Shown here piece by piece: positions 1 through 8,645 of a stretch of DNA of 25,126 nucleotides (positions are counted from its first letter, which is position 1; each line of letters starts with the position of its first letter). Both the position numbers and the translations under genes were made by a program. Source of the DNA: JBCBEX01 sp038528235 (GTDB lineage: Bacteria > Bacteroidota > Rhodothermia > Rhodothermales > Rubricoccaceae); assembly GCA_038528235.1 (NCBI GenBank), contig JBCBEX010000063.1:1-25126 (forward strand). Reading direction: 5' to 3'. The notes under the pieces are model-generated. The model was not told the DNA's origin, made no database searches, and saw nothing but the letters and a program-made list of their open reading frames with translations.

Positions 1-82
1 AGCAGGCGGGCGAGCTCCGCGAACTCAACGAGCAGCTAGAAGAGCGCGTTCGCGACCAGCTCGCAGAGATCGTACGCCTGCT
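1..82. repeat. Imperfect inverted repeat joining two opposed coiled-coil coding segments
   Basis: Bases 1-25 match the reverse complement of bases 58-82 at 20 of 25 positions, separated by 32 bases. On the plus strand the left arm encodes QAGELREL. On the minus strand the right arm encodes QAYDLCEL. The two arms therefore encode the same coiled-coil motif in opposite directions. The repeat may extend beyond the window edge. Confidence 0.7.
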
Positions 83-308
83 CCTCGATCACAGACTTTT
101 GCGACTCGACGCGCTCTTTCTCCTCGGCAAGTTGGCGAGTCCGCTCTGTGACGACGTGTTCGAGGTGCTCCGCACGACGGCGCAGTTGCCGCACGCGGAT
201 GGCGAAGCCACCATAGAGCACCCCGACGCTAAGCAGGAGACACACTACGAAGAACCATGTGGTCTGGTAGAAATAGGGCTGCAGGGTGAACGAAACGGAA
301 GCGCCTAG
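3..308 (+). CDS. 3' end of a coiled-coil signalling protein entering from the left edge (partial, possibly chimeric)
   Basis: A plus-strand frame is open from base 3 to a stop at 306-308. Its first ~25 codons read as a charged coiled coil (AGELRELNEQLEERV, then RDQLAEIVR). This is the kind of linker seen between sensor and output domains in adenylate cyclases and hybrid kinases of this lineage. After about base 78 the frame runs antisense to the minus-strand Reg_prop sensor and resembles nothing I know. The likely picture is a genuine gene coming from the left whose normal 3' part has been replaced. The extra ~75 residues would then be a rearrangement tail. Only the coiled-coil portion is supported, and the output domain cannot be named. 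It could also be a pseudogene fragment or an assembly chimera. Confidence 0.4.
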   Translation, partial: QAGELRELNEQLEERVRDQLAEIVRLLLDHRLLRLDALFLLGKLASPLCDDVFEVLRTTAQLPHADGEATIEHPDAKQETHYEEPCGLVEIGLQGERNGSA

Positions 309-2738
309 GTCGTTCCAGACGCCGTCGTTGTTCATGGCCTGCACGCGAAACGTGTAGGCGCTGGGCCGTAAGTCAGTGTAGAACGCCTGCCGCCGTGCCA
401 CCGGCTCACTCCAGGTGTCGTCGCGGCCGTCGAGGCGATAGCGATAGCGCACGTCGGCTGGCGCGAAGAAGGACAGCGCGGCGAAGTCGAACTCGAACTC
501 GCGGCTGCCGGGGGGCAGCGACAGGGTGCCCGCGCGTGCCGCGCCAAGCGGCTGAGGTGTTCCGCCCACGAGCACCCGCTGCACCGCAACAGGAGGCGCG
601 ACTCGGTTCGACGGCAGCGCCGACGGATCGAGCACGACAACGCCGTCGATGGTGGGAAACCACAGGCGTCCATCGGACGCCCGCAGCGCAGCGGGGCCGA
701 CACCGCCTGTGCCCTCAGCGTTCCGGGCACCGTCGGCCACGCCTAAAATGTCAGGGGCAAGGTGGACGTGCCCGTCTCCGTCTGGAAGAAGGTCCGCGCG
801 GAGCAGATGGGCGAGGCCCCGATCAGTGTTGACCCAAAGCGCGCCCGTGTCGTCGCCGAGCAGGCTCAAGATGCCGTCAGAAGGGAGGCCCTCACGCGTG
901 GAGAAGGTGGTGAAGGAGGGCACGCCGTCGTCGCCGATGCAGCGGCGTGAGAGGCCGCCGCCGTAGGTCCCGATCCACAGGCACCCATCGCGGCTTGCCA
1001 GGAGGTCCAGCACGAGGTCGTGGCTGAGCCCGTCGTCGGTGGTGATGGTTTCTGCGACCGTCGGTAGGCCGTCCCGAACCTCGATCCGGCTGAGGCCGCC
1101 GCCGTAGGTCCCCGCCCAGAGCACGCCAGCGTTGTCTTCCTCGAAGGTGTTGACCGAGGAGCGACCGAGCCCGTCGGCTTCGGTGAGCACGCCGGGAAGC
1201 AGGCGCTCGCCGCGGGCGCGCACGATCCCTGCATCGGTGCCGATCCACAGCGTCCCGTCGCTGGCCTCAAAGAGAGCGAGCACCCACGGGTCCGGCAAGC
1301 CGTCGTCCATGGTGTAGGTCGCGCATCGCCAACGGCCTGCCTCCGTGCTGGGGGAGCGAGCGCAGCGGGCGAGGCCGTCGCCGTTGGTGCCCACCCACAG
1401 CGTCCCGTCGCGTGTCTCGACGACCGCGTTCACAAAGTCGCTCGCGAGGCCTGACGGGCCGTCGGCGCGGAGCGTCTCCACTACCCGGCCGTCCTCGATT
1501 CGGCTTACGCCGCCCCCGTCGGTGCCGACCCAGACGCGTCCGCGGCGCCCCTCAGCAATCGAGTAGGCGACGGCCGCCTCTAGCCCCTCTGGCTCTCCGA
1601 ACGGCGTCATTTTGGCGTCCCGTAGGTGGACAAGGCCTGTGCCGAGCACGCTCGCCCACAGCCCGCCTTCGTGATCCAGCAGCAACGAGCCGATGGCACG
1701 CACCGCCTCGCCTGAGGTCTCTGTCAGCCGGTCCAGCACAGGCCCGTCGTCGGCCCTCCATCGAAAGAGCCCATCGCCATCGGTGCCGATCCACAGGGAG
1801 CCCGCCGTGTCAAATACCAGGTCGGCGATGCGCGCATCGGCCAGTTGTGGGATCGGCGTGGCGGTGCGTGGCAGGGTGCCGCTTAGGTCGAGCCGGGCAA
1901 GGCCGTCTAGTCCGCCAACCCACAGACGCCGCGGCGCTTGGGGATCGAGGGCGAGCGCGAGGACCGGCGCAGCCAGGTTACCGCCGAGGTGGTCATAGGT
2001 CGTCACGCTGCGGCCATCGAACCAGGCGAGGCCAGCGCCCGTGCCGATCCACACGCCGTCGCGACCGTCTGCATCGGTCGCGGGCAGGAGGACGCCAACG
2101 TAGGGGTCCGCAAGCCCCTCCGAGCGGCATGAGAAGGCGGGCACGTCGGCGGCGAGTGCGCTCCAGCAGAGGCCCGCCTCGGTCCCTACCCAGAGCTGCG
2201 CGTCAGTCGCCGCCAGAGCAAAGATCGGGGCAGAAGGAAGGCCGTGGGTGGTGTCGAAGACAGCGAGCTCGCCGTCGGGCTGGAGCCGAGCGAGCCCATC
2301 ACTCGTGCCGATCCAGAGGGCTCCCGCCGCATCTCCAGCCAGGGCGTTGGCGTTGTTCGAACGGAGCGAGGGATGGGTGCGCGTGGAGATGGTCTCGAAT
2401 GCGACCCCGTCAAAGCGGCCGACGCCAGCCAGGGTGGCGGCCCACACATAGCCGTCCGTCGACTGGGCGAGTGCGTCCACATTGCTCTGCGGGAGCCCGT
2501 CGTCGCTTGTCCACGGCGTGGCACGGTACTGTGAGGGGAGCTTGTCAGGGCTGAGCAGGTTGGTGCGTGGCTGAGCCGAAGCCGGCATCGGCTGCCCTGC
2601 CAGATCCGGAGCGAGCGCAACTACTCCAAGCGTGAGCAGGGCCCCAGCCCACCCGAGGCCCCGCCATAGGAATGGCCACACCCAGACCCGGCCAGCGCGG
2701 ACGGGTTGGTGGACAGGCAATACGGGGCAGCAGGGCAC
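36..2738 (-). CDS. Reg_prop/Y_Y_Y beta-propeller membrane sensor lacking an output domain
   Basis: This 900-residue protein has a hydrophobic N-terminal segment (about residues 25-47, signal or anchor). A long series of Reg_prop blades follows, recognisable by repeated VWIGT/LWIGTDGGGL motifs (about 70-700). Next come a Y_Y_Y-type domain (RYRLDGRDDTWSEP, about 745-815), one transmembrane helix (about 828-846) and a coiled coil (HVVTERTRQLAEEKERVESQ). This is the periplasmic sensor architecture of Bacteroidota hybrid two-component systems and related cyclases, which usually sense glycans or other external ligands. In those proteins the coiled coil leads into a kinase, cyclase or LuxR-type domain. 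Here it ends after IEEQAYDLCELVANALF, inside the inverted repeat at the window edge, so no output domain is present. It is probably a truncated gene or one half of a rearranged pair. Sensor identity is firm; function of the truncated form is unknown. The start is the longest frame and could lie further in. Confidence 0.85.
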   Translation of the reverse strand: MPCCPVLPVHQPVRAGRVWVWPFLWRGLGWAGALLTLGVVALAPDLAGQPMPASAQPRTNLLSPDKLPSQYRATPWTSDDGLPQSNVDALAQSTDGYVWAATLAGVGRFDGVAFETISTRTHPSLRSNNANALAGDAAGALWIGTSDGLARLQPDGELAVFDTTHGLPSAPIFALAATDAQLWVGTEAGLCWSALAADVPAFSCRSEGLADPYVGVLLPATDADGRDGVWIGTGAGLAWFDGRSVTTYDHLGGNLAAPVLALALDPQAPRRLWVGGLDGLARLDLSGTLPRTATPIPQLADARIADLVFDTAGSLWIGTDGDGLFRWRADDGPVLDRLTETSGEAVRAIGSLLLDHEGGLWASVLGTGLVHLRDAKMTPFGEPEGLEAAVAYSIAEGRRGRVWVGTDGGGVSRIEDGRVVETLRADGPSGLASDFVNAVVETRDGTLWVGTNGDGLARCARSPSTEAGRWRCATYTMDDGLPDPWVLALFEASDGTLWIGTDAGIVRARGERLLPGVLTEADGLGRSSVNTFEEDNAGVLWAGTYGGGLSRIEVRDGLPTVAETITTDDGLSHDLVLDLLASRDGCLWIGTYGGGLSRRCIGDDGVPSFTTFSTREGLPSDGILSLLGDDTGALWVNTDRGLAHLLRADLLPDGDGHVHLAPDILGVADGARNAEGTGGVGPAALRASDGRLWFPTIDGVVVLDPSALPSNRVAPPVAVQRVLVGGTPQPLGAARAGTLSLPPGSREFEFDFAALSFFAPADVRYRYRLDGRDDTWSEPVARRQAFYTDLRPSAYTFRVQAMNNDGVWNDLGASVSFTLQPYFYQTTWFFVVCLLLSVGVLYGGFAIRVRQLRRRAEHLEHVVTERTRQLAEEKERVESQKSVIEEQAYDLCELVANALF

Positions 2739-3141
2739 GACGCGGGGCGAAAGACTCCTAGATCACCGGGCAGGAGGACAAGGACGATGCCGATCCCGAC
2801 CGAGGGCTACGGATCGTCGTCCTCGCATCCGATGGGCTCTTGAGAACTTGGGAGGGCGTCCGTCTCGGCCAACGCATGCGAGAACGATGTGGCCGTCGTG
2901 CACAATTCTACCCTCATCGTTTCAAAACACCGTACACCAGCGCTCTGTAGGGCGATATCACTTCGAGACTGGCGGGTTTCAAAGCGAGACCCTCTAGAGC
3001 GGACGTTCCAAACGGTGCGAGTAAATGGCGGATACGGGGCCTGGTGGGACCGGCTACCCCTCAGCGCGAGAGACAGGCTAGACGCTTGCGAGAGATATGG
3101 AGTGAGTTGCTCCGCAATCCCCCTACTACCACACCACAGAT
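2739..3141. other. 403-bp intergenic gap between divergent genes
   Basis: This gap separates the starts of the minus-strand sensor and the plus-strand S8 peptidase, so it must hold both promoters. Its composition is visibly less GC-rich than the flanking genes, especially around 2880-3010. I found no tRNA, convincing hairpin or tandem repeat. The short reading frames in it have no recognisable protein character. Confidence 0.5.
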
Positions 3142-4449
3142 ATGCGCCCCCTACACGCAGTACGTCTGTTCCTCATCGGTGGTCTGCTTGTCACGGTCGG
3201 CTGCGACATGGCAAGCATCGATCCCCAAACTGAAGCGCTGGCGCCCACATCGAAGCTGCGCCACTGGGACCTGCTTGATCGCACCGATGCGTCGGGCACG
3301 AGCCCCGTGCTGCGCGCGTTCTCTAGCGCCGAGCAGGACTCCGTCGGTGTCATGGTCACGTTTGAAGACGGGACCAACGTGGACCAAGCCGAGGCCGAGC
3401 TCGATCAGGTCTTCGGCACCCTAGCTGTGCGCGGTCGCAAATACTACCGCGATGGATTCGAAGGTGCTGCCATCGTCGTGTCAGCCGACGATGTGAATGC
3501 GCTCATCAATGTGCTCCAGGGTACGCCCTACGTCAAGTTCATTGAGCCCGACGTGCCGCTCGTGTTCGACTTTGAGGAGGCCCTGGTCGACCTCAGCGAG
3601 TCCAACGGTCAGGTTACGCCGTGGCAGGTCTACACAGCGAACGCCCACAAGGGCCCGGCGAAGGCTGGCAACGGCCGCGGCAGCGTGGACGTCGACCTGT
3701 TCATCATCGACACGGCCATCGAAGACAACCCCGACTTAAACATCGTCGAGGCGATCCGCATCCACGAGGGCACGACGACGTTCGACCCCACGCACGGGAC
3801 CCATATCGCGGGCATCGCTGCGGCGAAGGACAACGACTTCGGCATCGTCGGTGTCGCCCCCGGAGCGCGCATCCACTCGCTCGACGTGATCGGCCCGGAG
3901 GGCTTCGCGCTCATGTCGGACCTCGTGACGGCCGTGGAGCACGTGATCGCGTTCAAGACGAGCAATCCCGACAAGCCGGTCGTGCTCAACATGAGCGTCG
4001 GTGCGGACGTGGGCACCGAGGACTACAACGCCCTGGACGAGGCGGTGCAGCGCGCGATCGACCTGGGCGTGACCGTCGTGATTGCGGCGGGCAACACGGG
4101 TTCGGACGCCCGCTTCTACTCGCCCGCGCATGTCGAAGACGCGATCACGGTCGGTGCTGCGATGGGCTTCGGGATGTACGCACCCTTCTCGAACTACGGC
4201 GACCGTATCGACATCGTAGCGGTGGGCGTGGACGTGCTCTCGTCCGTAGCGCAGGGGCAGTACGCTGAGATCGATGGCACCTCGCAGGCCACTCCGTCGG
4301 TGTCGGGCGCGGCCCTGACGTACCTCTGGGAGAACCCGGGCGCGTCGCCCGCCGAGGTGCGGGAGCAGCTTGTACGAAACGCGCTGAATTCGATCTGGCG
4401 CCACGGACTGCCAGCAGGCACGACGCGGAAGGGCGTGTATATCCCCTAG
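3142..4449 (+). CDS. Subtilisin-like S8 serine peptidase with I9 propeptide, probable lipoprotein
   Basis: This 435-residue secreted protease has a hydrophobic N-terminus ending in LLVTVGC (Cys21), a lipobox-like site, so it may be lipid-anchored. The Thr at -3 is atypical for a lipobox. Residues about 67-143 look like an inhibitor I9 propeptide (VGVMVTFEDG to YVKFIEPD). The catalytic triad is Asp190 in LFIIDTAI, His218 in THGTHIAGIAA and Ser381 in DGTSQATPSVSG. The oxyanion Asn is Asn318 in IAAGN. The serine motif has Gln where GTSMATP is usual. The protein ends soon after the catalytic domain, with no C-terminal sorting or P-domain. The ATG at 3142 has no Shine-Dalgarno sequence. The peptidase class is certain; the substrate is unknown, with general extracellular proteolysis most likely. 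Confidence 0.93.
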   Translation: MRPLHAVRLFLIGGLLVTVGCDMASIDPQTEALAPTSKLRHWDLLDRTDASGTSPVLRAFSSAEQDSVGVMVTFEDGTNVDQAEAELDQVFGTLAVRGRKYYRDGFEGAAIVVSADDVNALINVLQGTPYVKFIEPDVPLVFDFEEALVDLSESNGQVTPWQVYTANAHKGPAKAGNGRGSVDVDLFIIDTAIEDNPDLNIVEAIRIHEGTTTFDPTHGTHIAGIAAAKDNDFGIVGVAPGARIHSLDVIGPEGFALMSDLVTAVEHVIAFKTSNPDKPVVLNMSVGADVGTEDYNALDEAVQRAIDLGVTVVIAAGNTGSDARFYSPAHVEDAITVGAAMGFGMYAPFSNYGDRIDIVAVGVDVLSSVAQGQYAEIDGTSQATPSVSGAALTYLWENPGASPAEVREQLVRNALNSIWRHGLPAGTTRKGVYIP

Positions 4450-4490
4450 TGACGCTCTCGCAGCGGGCTAGGCCACGCGCCACGGCACGG

Positions 4491-4523
4491 CAGGGGCAGG
4501 CTGCGCGGCTTGGCCCTGTTTTT
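4491..4523 (+). terminator. Probable intrinsic terminator after the S8 peptidase gene
   Basis: CAGGG at 4491-4495 pairs with CCCTG at 4514-4518. A few further inner pairs follow one mismatch, and a run of five T follows at 4519-4523. It lies 42 bp downstream of the peptidase stop, where a terminator would be expected. Confidence 0.55.
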
Positions 4524-4580
4524 GTCTGAGGACGGGGTCCACTCCGCGCCTTCCGCGACGGAGGGCAGCCCTGTGTCCCC

Positions 4581-5390
4581 TTGATTGTCCTTCACCTTAC
4601 CGATCTGCACCTGTTCGCTGATCCGCGTCGCACCTTGATGGGGTGGGAGACTGAGGCGTCGTTTGAAACGGTGCTCGCCGCTGCGCTCGCCGAGCGCCGC
4701 CCCGACGCCGTCGTATTGAGTGGCGATCTCGCACAGGACGGGTCACCAAAGGCCTACGCGCGCCTTGCCTTGCGGCTGCGCCCGCTGGGGTGTCCGTGCC
4801 TCTGGCTCCCCGGCAATCACGACCATGCCGAGGCTATGGCCACCGCGTTCGCTCCGTTCCCTTGGATGCGTGGTGGCACCCTTGACCTGAGCCGAAGCGA
4901 AGCAAACCAGCACGATGCCTGGCGCATCGTGACGGTGGACTCGAGCGTACGCGACGGGGATCACGGCGGCCTCTCGGCCTGCGACCTGCAGCGGCTCGAC
5001 GCCGCGCTACGGGCCGCGCCCGGACGCCGGACCCTCGTCACGTTGCACCATCCACCCGTCGCAGTCGGCGCCGCTTGGCTCGACGCCATCGGACTGCACG
5101 ACGCCGCCGCGTTCTGGCGCGTCCTCGACCGCCACCCGCACGTCGAAGCGGTGCTCTGCGGACACGTGCACCAACATCTGGACATGACGCGCCAGAGCCC
5201 GAGCGGACACACCGTCCGCGTGATGGCCACTCCGGCGACGTGTTTCCAGTTTGCCCCGGGCACCTTTGACTTCGGCCTCGACGACCAGCCGCCGGGCTAC
5301 CGCTGGGTTCACCTCGACGGTCCGTTCCGCACGGTCCTCCGTCGCGTTGCCGTCGCCACCGCGTGTCTGCCCACAGCAGCCGGCTACTAA
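4581..5390 (+). CDS. Calcineurin-like metallophosphoesterase, CpdA (cyclic-nucleotide phosphodiesterase) type
   Basis: This 269-residue protein has all the metal-binding motifs of the class III phosphodiesterase/calcineurin-like fold. They are Asp8 and His10 (HLTDLHLF), Asp49 (VLSGDLAQDG), Asn79-His80 (LPGNHDH), His156/157 (VTLHHPPV) and His195 with His197 (CGHVHQH). The GNHD and GHVH motifs and the length fit the CpdA/Icc group, which hydrolyses 3',5'-cAMP and related phosphodiesters in the cytoplasm. The exact substrate cannot be read from sequence. The start is a TTG giving MIVLHLTDLHLF, which places the first metal motif at the very N-terminus as usual. The gene ends 24 bp before the GAF histidine kinase and may be co-transcribed with it. 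Confidence 0.88.
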   Translation: MIVLHLTDLHLFADPRRTLMGWETEASFETVLAAALAERRPDAVVLSGDLAQDGSPKAYARLALRLRPLGCPCLWLPGNHDHAEAMATAFAPFPWMRGGTLDLSRSEANQHDAWRIVTVDSSVRDGDHGGLSACDLQRLDAALRAAPGRRTLVTLHHPPVAVGAAWLDAIGLHDAAAFWRVLDRHPHVEAVLCGHVHQHLDMTRQSPSGHTVRVMATPATCFQFAPGTFDFGLDDQPPGYRWVHLDGPFRTVLRRVAVATACLPTAAGY

Positions 5391-5414
5391 CTCCTGCACC
5401 GAACCACCGGGACT

Positions 5415-6818
5415 ATGTCTACCCACGATTTCATGCCATTCAGCTTCGATGACGTTGCCTTGGAAGAGGGGGCGAGCACTGTTGGGGTAGTAGAAGGCGA
5501 TGCTTCAGCAGCAGGAGAAGCCGCAGGAGAGGCCACGGCTGAGCACGCCGAAGGCCTGCTCTCTGTCTCTGACCTCCGACAGCTGCTCGACATCGTTTCT
5601 CAACTCAATGCGGTCGGGGACCCCCAGGCCCTCCTGACCTCGATCATCGAGACGGCGGCGGACCTGTTGGAGTGCGACGCTGCCTCGCTACTGCTTTACG
5701 ACGACGCGACCGACCGTCTGCGCTTCGTGGCCGCGACCGGCTCGGATGCGGCTACGCTCGCAGAGATCCCGGTGCCGCTCTTCGGGAGCATCGCGGGGGC
5801 CATCTTCCGCGAGGGGCGCGTCGTCAACACGGCGCGGGCGCAGGACGACGAGCGCCATTACGGCGACGTTGGCAAGAAGGTCAACTTCCAGACGCAGTCG
5901 CTCCTGGGCGTGCCGATGCACATCGAAGGGCAGGTCGTGGGCGTACTCGAAGCGCTCAACAAGCGCGCGGGCGACGGCGGGCCCCGTGACTTCGACCGGC
6001 GCGACGAGCACCTGCTGGCCCTCCTGGCCGACCAGACCGCTGTCACCATCCGCAACGTCCGGCAGCGCACCGCTCTGCGTGATGCCTACGACCGCCTGGC
6101 ACAGATCGAGGCGATGAAGAGCAACTTTGTCACGCTCACCTCGCACGAGCTGCGGACGCCGCTCGCCACGATCCGCGGCTTCGCCTCGATCCTTCGCGAC
6201 GACGCCGAGGACGAGATGACACGCAGCCACGCGGCCCTCATCGTTGAGTCGGCCGAACGCATGGGGCAAGTCGTCGACGTGATGGGCGAGCTCAACGAAC
6301 TGCGGATTGGTCGGACGCTGCCGTCGATGCGGTTCGTCCGAGCAAGCCGCATGCTGCGGAAAGCCCGAGCCTCGGTGGAGCCTCACGCAGCCATGAAAGA
6401 GCAGACGGTCACCATCGAGCCACCTGATGCCGACCTGCACGTCTACGCGGAGCCGGAAAAGCTGGAGCGCGCACTGCAACACCTGGTCACCAACGCCGTC
6501 ACGTTTACGCCCGACGGCGGTTCGGTGAGCCTGCGGGCCGTTGCCGCGGACGGTGGTGTGCTCTTCCAGGTCACCGACACGGGCTGTGGGCTGGCCGACG
6601 AGCAGCTGGAAGCGGTCTTCCGGGAATACTACCAGGTCGAGCAGGCGCTTACCCGTACGCACGGCGGTCTCGGCCTCGGCTTGACGGTTGCGCGCGGCAT
6701 CGCCGAGGTGCACGGCGGCCGCGTCTGGGCCGAGAGCGAAGGCCTCGGGCACGGCTCGACGTTCTCGCTTTGGCTGCCCACGTCTAGCACGTCGGCCACC
6801 AATTCGGCGATCGCCTAG
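5415..6818 (+). CDS. Soluble GAF-domain sensor histidine kinase
   Basis: This 467-residue cytoplasmic histidine kinase has no membrane segment. An acidic, Ala-rich N-terminal tail (1-50) precedes a GAF domain (about 65-215; LLTSIIETAADLLECDAASL to LLGVPMHIEGQVVGVLEALN). The HisKA dimerisation domain has phospho-acceptor His244 in TLTSHELRTPLATI. The HATPase_c domain has an N-box (LVTNAV, Asn360), a G1 box (VTDTGCGL, Asp388) and a G2 box (GGLGLGLTVARGIAEVHGG). It is complete and should autophosphorylate in response to a small ligand or redox/gas signal at the GAF domain. No response regulator is adjacent, so it is an orphan kinase. It lies 24 bp after the phosphoesterase and 63 bp before the M1 peptidase. 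Confidence 0.93.
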   Translation: MSTHDFMPFSFDDVALEEGASTVGVVEGDASAAGEAAGEATAEHAEGLLSVSDLRQLLDIVSQLNAVGDPQALLTSIIETAADLLECDAASLLLYDDATDRLRFVAATGSDAATLAEIPVPLFGSIAGAIFREGRVVNTARAQDDERHYGDVGKKVNFQTQSLLGVPMHIEGQVVGVLEALNKRAGDGGPRDFDRRDEHLLALLADQTAVTIRNVRQRTALRDAYDRLAQIEAMKSNFVTLTSHELRTPLATIRGFASILRDDAEDEMTRSHAALIVESAERMGQVVDVMGELNELRIGRTLPSMRFVRASRMLRKARASVEPHAAMKEQTVTIEPPDADLHVYAEPEKLERALQHLVTNAVTFTPDGGSVSLRAVAADGGVLFQVTDTGCGLADEQLEAVFREYYQVEQALTRTHGGLGLGLTVARGIAEVHGGRVWAESEGLGHGSTFSLWLPTSSTSATNSAIA

Positions 6819-6881
6819 CAACGGGCGCGGACTTGGGGCGGTGTACCTTCGACCGTCTTCCGTCGACCTACCGCTGCGCCC

Positions 6882-8630
6882 GTGTTTGTTCGCTCCTGCC
6901 TCCTCGTAGCCCTGGTCCTGGGCGCTGCAGCCCCTCTCGCCGCGCAGCATGCCCCACGCAACACGTCGGGCGGTCCGCTCGACCCGCGCCAGGCTGCGTA
7001 CGACGTCCACTACTACGACCTCGACCTCGCCATCGACCCCGAGGCCGAAGCCATCGAAGGGACGTTGACCGTGCACGCTGCCGTCCGCGACTCGCTGGAT
7101 GTGTTAGTCCTTGACCTCGACACGAAGCTAGAGGCGCGCGCCGCATTCGACCTTAGCAACGACTTGGTAGCGGCGGGCCCCATCGCCCTCGGCATCCAAC
7201 GCGATGCCGGCCAAGTGCTGCTGCACCTCGGGCGCACGCTTGTCGACGGCGATTCGCTGGTCATTGAGGTCGTGTACGGCGGCCAGCCGCATGTCGCCGA
7301 GCGCCCCCCGTGGCAGGGGGGCTTCACGTGGGCGAGGACTGTGGACGGGCAGCCGTGGGTCGCCGTCTCGTGCCAGGGCGAGGGCGCAGACCTGTGGTGG
7401 CCGACAAAAGACCACCCCTCCGACGAGCCCGACTCGATGCGCATCGCGCTCACTGTGCCTGAGGGCCTCATCGCCGCCTCAAACGGGCGGCTCCGGCAGA
7501 CGACCGAGACCGAGGCCGAGGGCAACCCGCAGGCCGGCCCCGCCACGCGCACCTTCGACTGGTTCGTCTCCACGCCGATCAACAACTACACCGTGACGGC
7601 CTACGTCGCGCCCTTCCGCGTGCTCTCGGACACCTACACGAGCGTCACGGGCGAGACCATCCCGATCACGTTCTACGTGCTCCCCGAACGTGCCGAGGCA
7701 GGCGAAGCGCTGCTGCCGTACTTCAAAGACGACCTCCGTGCCTTCGAAGAACTATTCGGCCCCTATCCGTTCCGCGCCGACAAGTACGGCATCGGGCACA
7801 CGCCTTACCTCGGCATGGAGCACCAGACGATGATCTCGTACGGCTCCACGTTCGAGCCCAACGCCTTCGGCTTCGACTGGCTGCACAACCACGAACTCGC
7901 GCACGAGTGGTGGGGCAACCTCGTCACCGCGCGCGACTGGAACGACTTCTGGATCCACGAGGGCATCGGCACCTACGCGCAGGCGCTCACCGCCGAGCGG
8001 CACGGCGGCCTCGATGGCTACCGGCGCTACCTCTTGCAGCAACGTCGCCTCATCAACAACCGCCGCCCCGTCGCTCCGCGCGAGAGTCGGACGACGAAGC
8101 AGATGTACTTCGCCGAGGACGGGCAGTCTGACAGCGACATCTACTACAAGGGCGCGTGGATCATGCACACGCTCCGATGGCTGACGCGTGGCGAAAACGG
8201 GGACGACGAGGTCTTCCATCGCATCCTCCGGCGCATGGCGTATCCCGATCCCGCGATGGAACTCGTCACCGACGGAAGCCAATGCCGCTTCTCCAACACC
8301 GACGAGTTCCTCCGCATCGCTGAAGACGTGAGCGGCCTCGACCTCGACGGCTTTATCGAAGTCTACCTACGCCGTGCCGGATTGCCGCGCCTCCAGACGC
8401 AGCGCGTGAGCCGTGCCCGCGACCGCGGCCTCGCCCTCCGCTGGTTGCTGCCCGACGGCCCGCTCCCCGAGGGCATGACGTTCGAGGTCCCCGTCGAAGT
8501 CACCGTCAACGGCGAAGCCCAGCGCGTCGCCATGCCCAGTGGGGAAGGTTTCCTCACGCTCTCTGATGACGTGGAGGTCGAGATCGACACGGCATCGTGG
8601 CTGCTGATGGACGAGGTGATCGCGCAGTAG
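6882..8630 (+). CDS. Secreted M1-family zinc metallopeptidase (aminopeptidase N-like)
   Basis: This 582-residue exported peptidase has an N-terminal signal peptide (SCLLVALVLGAAAPLAAQ, about 5-22). The N-terminal beta domain of M1 enzymes follows (YDLDLAIDPEAEAIEGTLTV). The substrate-binding loop reads YLGMEHQTM (about 309-317), in the place of the classical GAMEN motif. Zinc ligands are His337 and His341 of HELAHEWWGN and Glu360 (WIHEGIGTY), with Glu338 as general base. The catalytic Tyr lies in DIYYKGAWIMHTLR (421/422). It is shorter than 850-900-residue PepN-type enzymes and lacks most of the C-terminal helical domain, as in many Bacteroidota exported M1 peptidases. The start is GTG at 6882, chosen because it places the signal peptide correctly. 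It probably trims peptides in the periplasm or outside the cell. Confidence 0.93.
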   Translation: MFVRSCLLVALVLGAAAPLAAQHAPRNTSGGPLDPRQAAYDVHYYDLDLAIDPEAEAIEGTLTVHAAVRDSLDVLVLDLDTKLEARAAFDLSNDLVAAGPIALGIQRDAGQVLLHLGRTLVDGDSLVIEVVYGGQPHVAERPPWQGGFTWARTVDGQPWVAVSCQGEGADLWWPTKDHPSDEPDSMRIALTVPEGLIAASNGRLRQTTETEAEGNPQAGPATRTFDWFVSTPINNYTVTAYVAPFRVLSDTYTSVTGETIPITFYVLPERAEAGEALLPYFKDDLRAFEELFGPYPFRADKYGIGHTPYLGMEHQTMISYGSTFEPNAFGFDWLHNHELAHEWWGNLVTARDWNDFWIHEGIGTYAQALTAERHGGLDGYRRYLLQQRRLINNRRPVAPRESRTTKQMYFAEDGQSDSDIYYKGAWIMHTLRWLTRGENGDDEVFHRILRRMAYPDPAMELVTDGSQCRFSNTDEFLRIAEDVSGLDLDGFIEVYLRRAGLPRLQTQRVSRARDRGLALRWLLPDGPLPEGMTFEVPVEVTVNGEAQRVAMPSGEGFLTLSDDVEVEIDTASWLLMDEVIAQ

Positions 8631-8645
8631 ACCAACGCGGGCATT

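Noticed and set aside
1412..2554. Long plus-strand open frame of 380 codons
   Set aside because: It is antisense to the Reg_prop sensor, very rich in Arg/Pro/Ser as expected for a GC-rich shadow frame, and has no domain character.
2889..3233. Small plus-strand ORFs in the 2739-3141 gap
   Set aside because: No recognisable motif, no ribosome-binding cue, and they run into the S8 peptidase in another frame.
5688..7076. Long minus-strand open frame of 462 codons
   Set aside because: It is antisense to the GAF histidine kinase and the start of the M1 peptidase, both certain genes. The translation has shadow composition.
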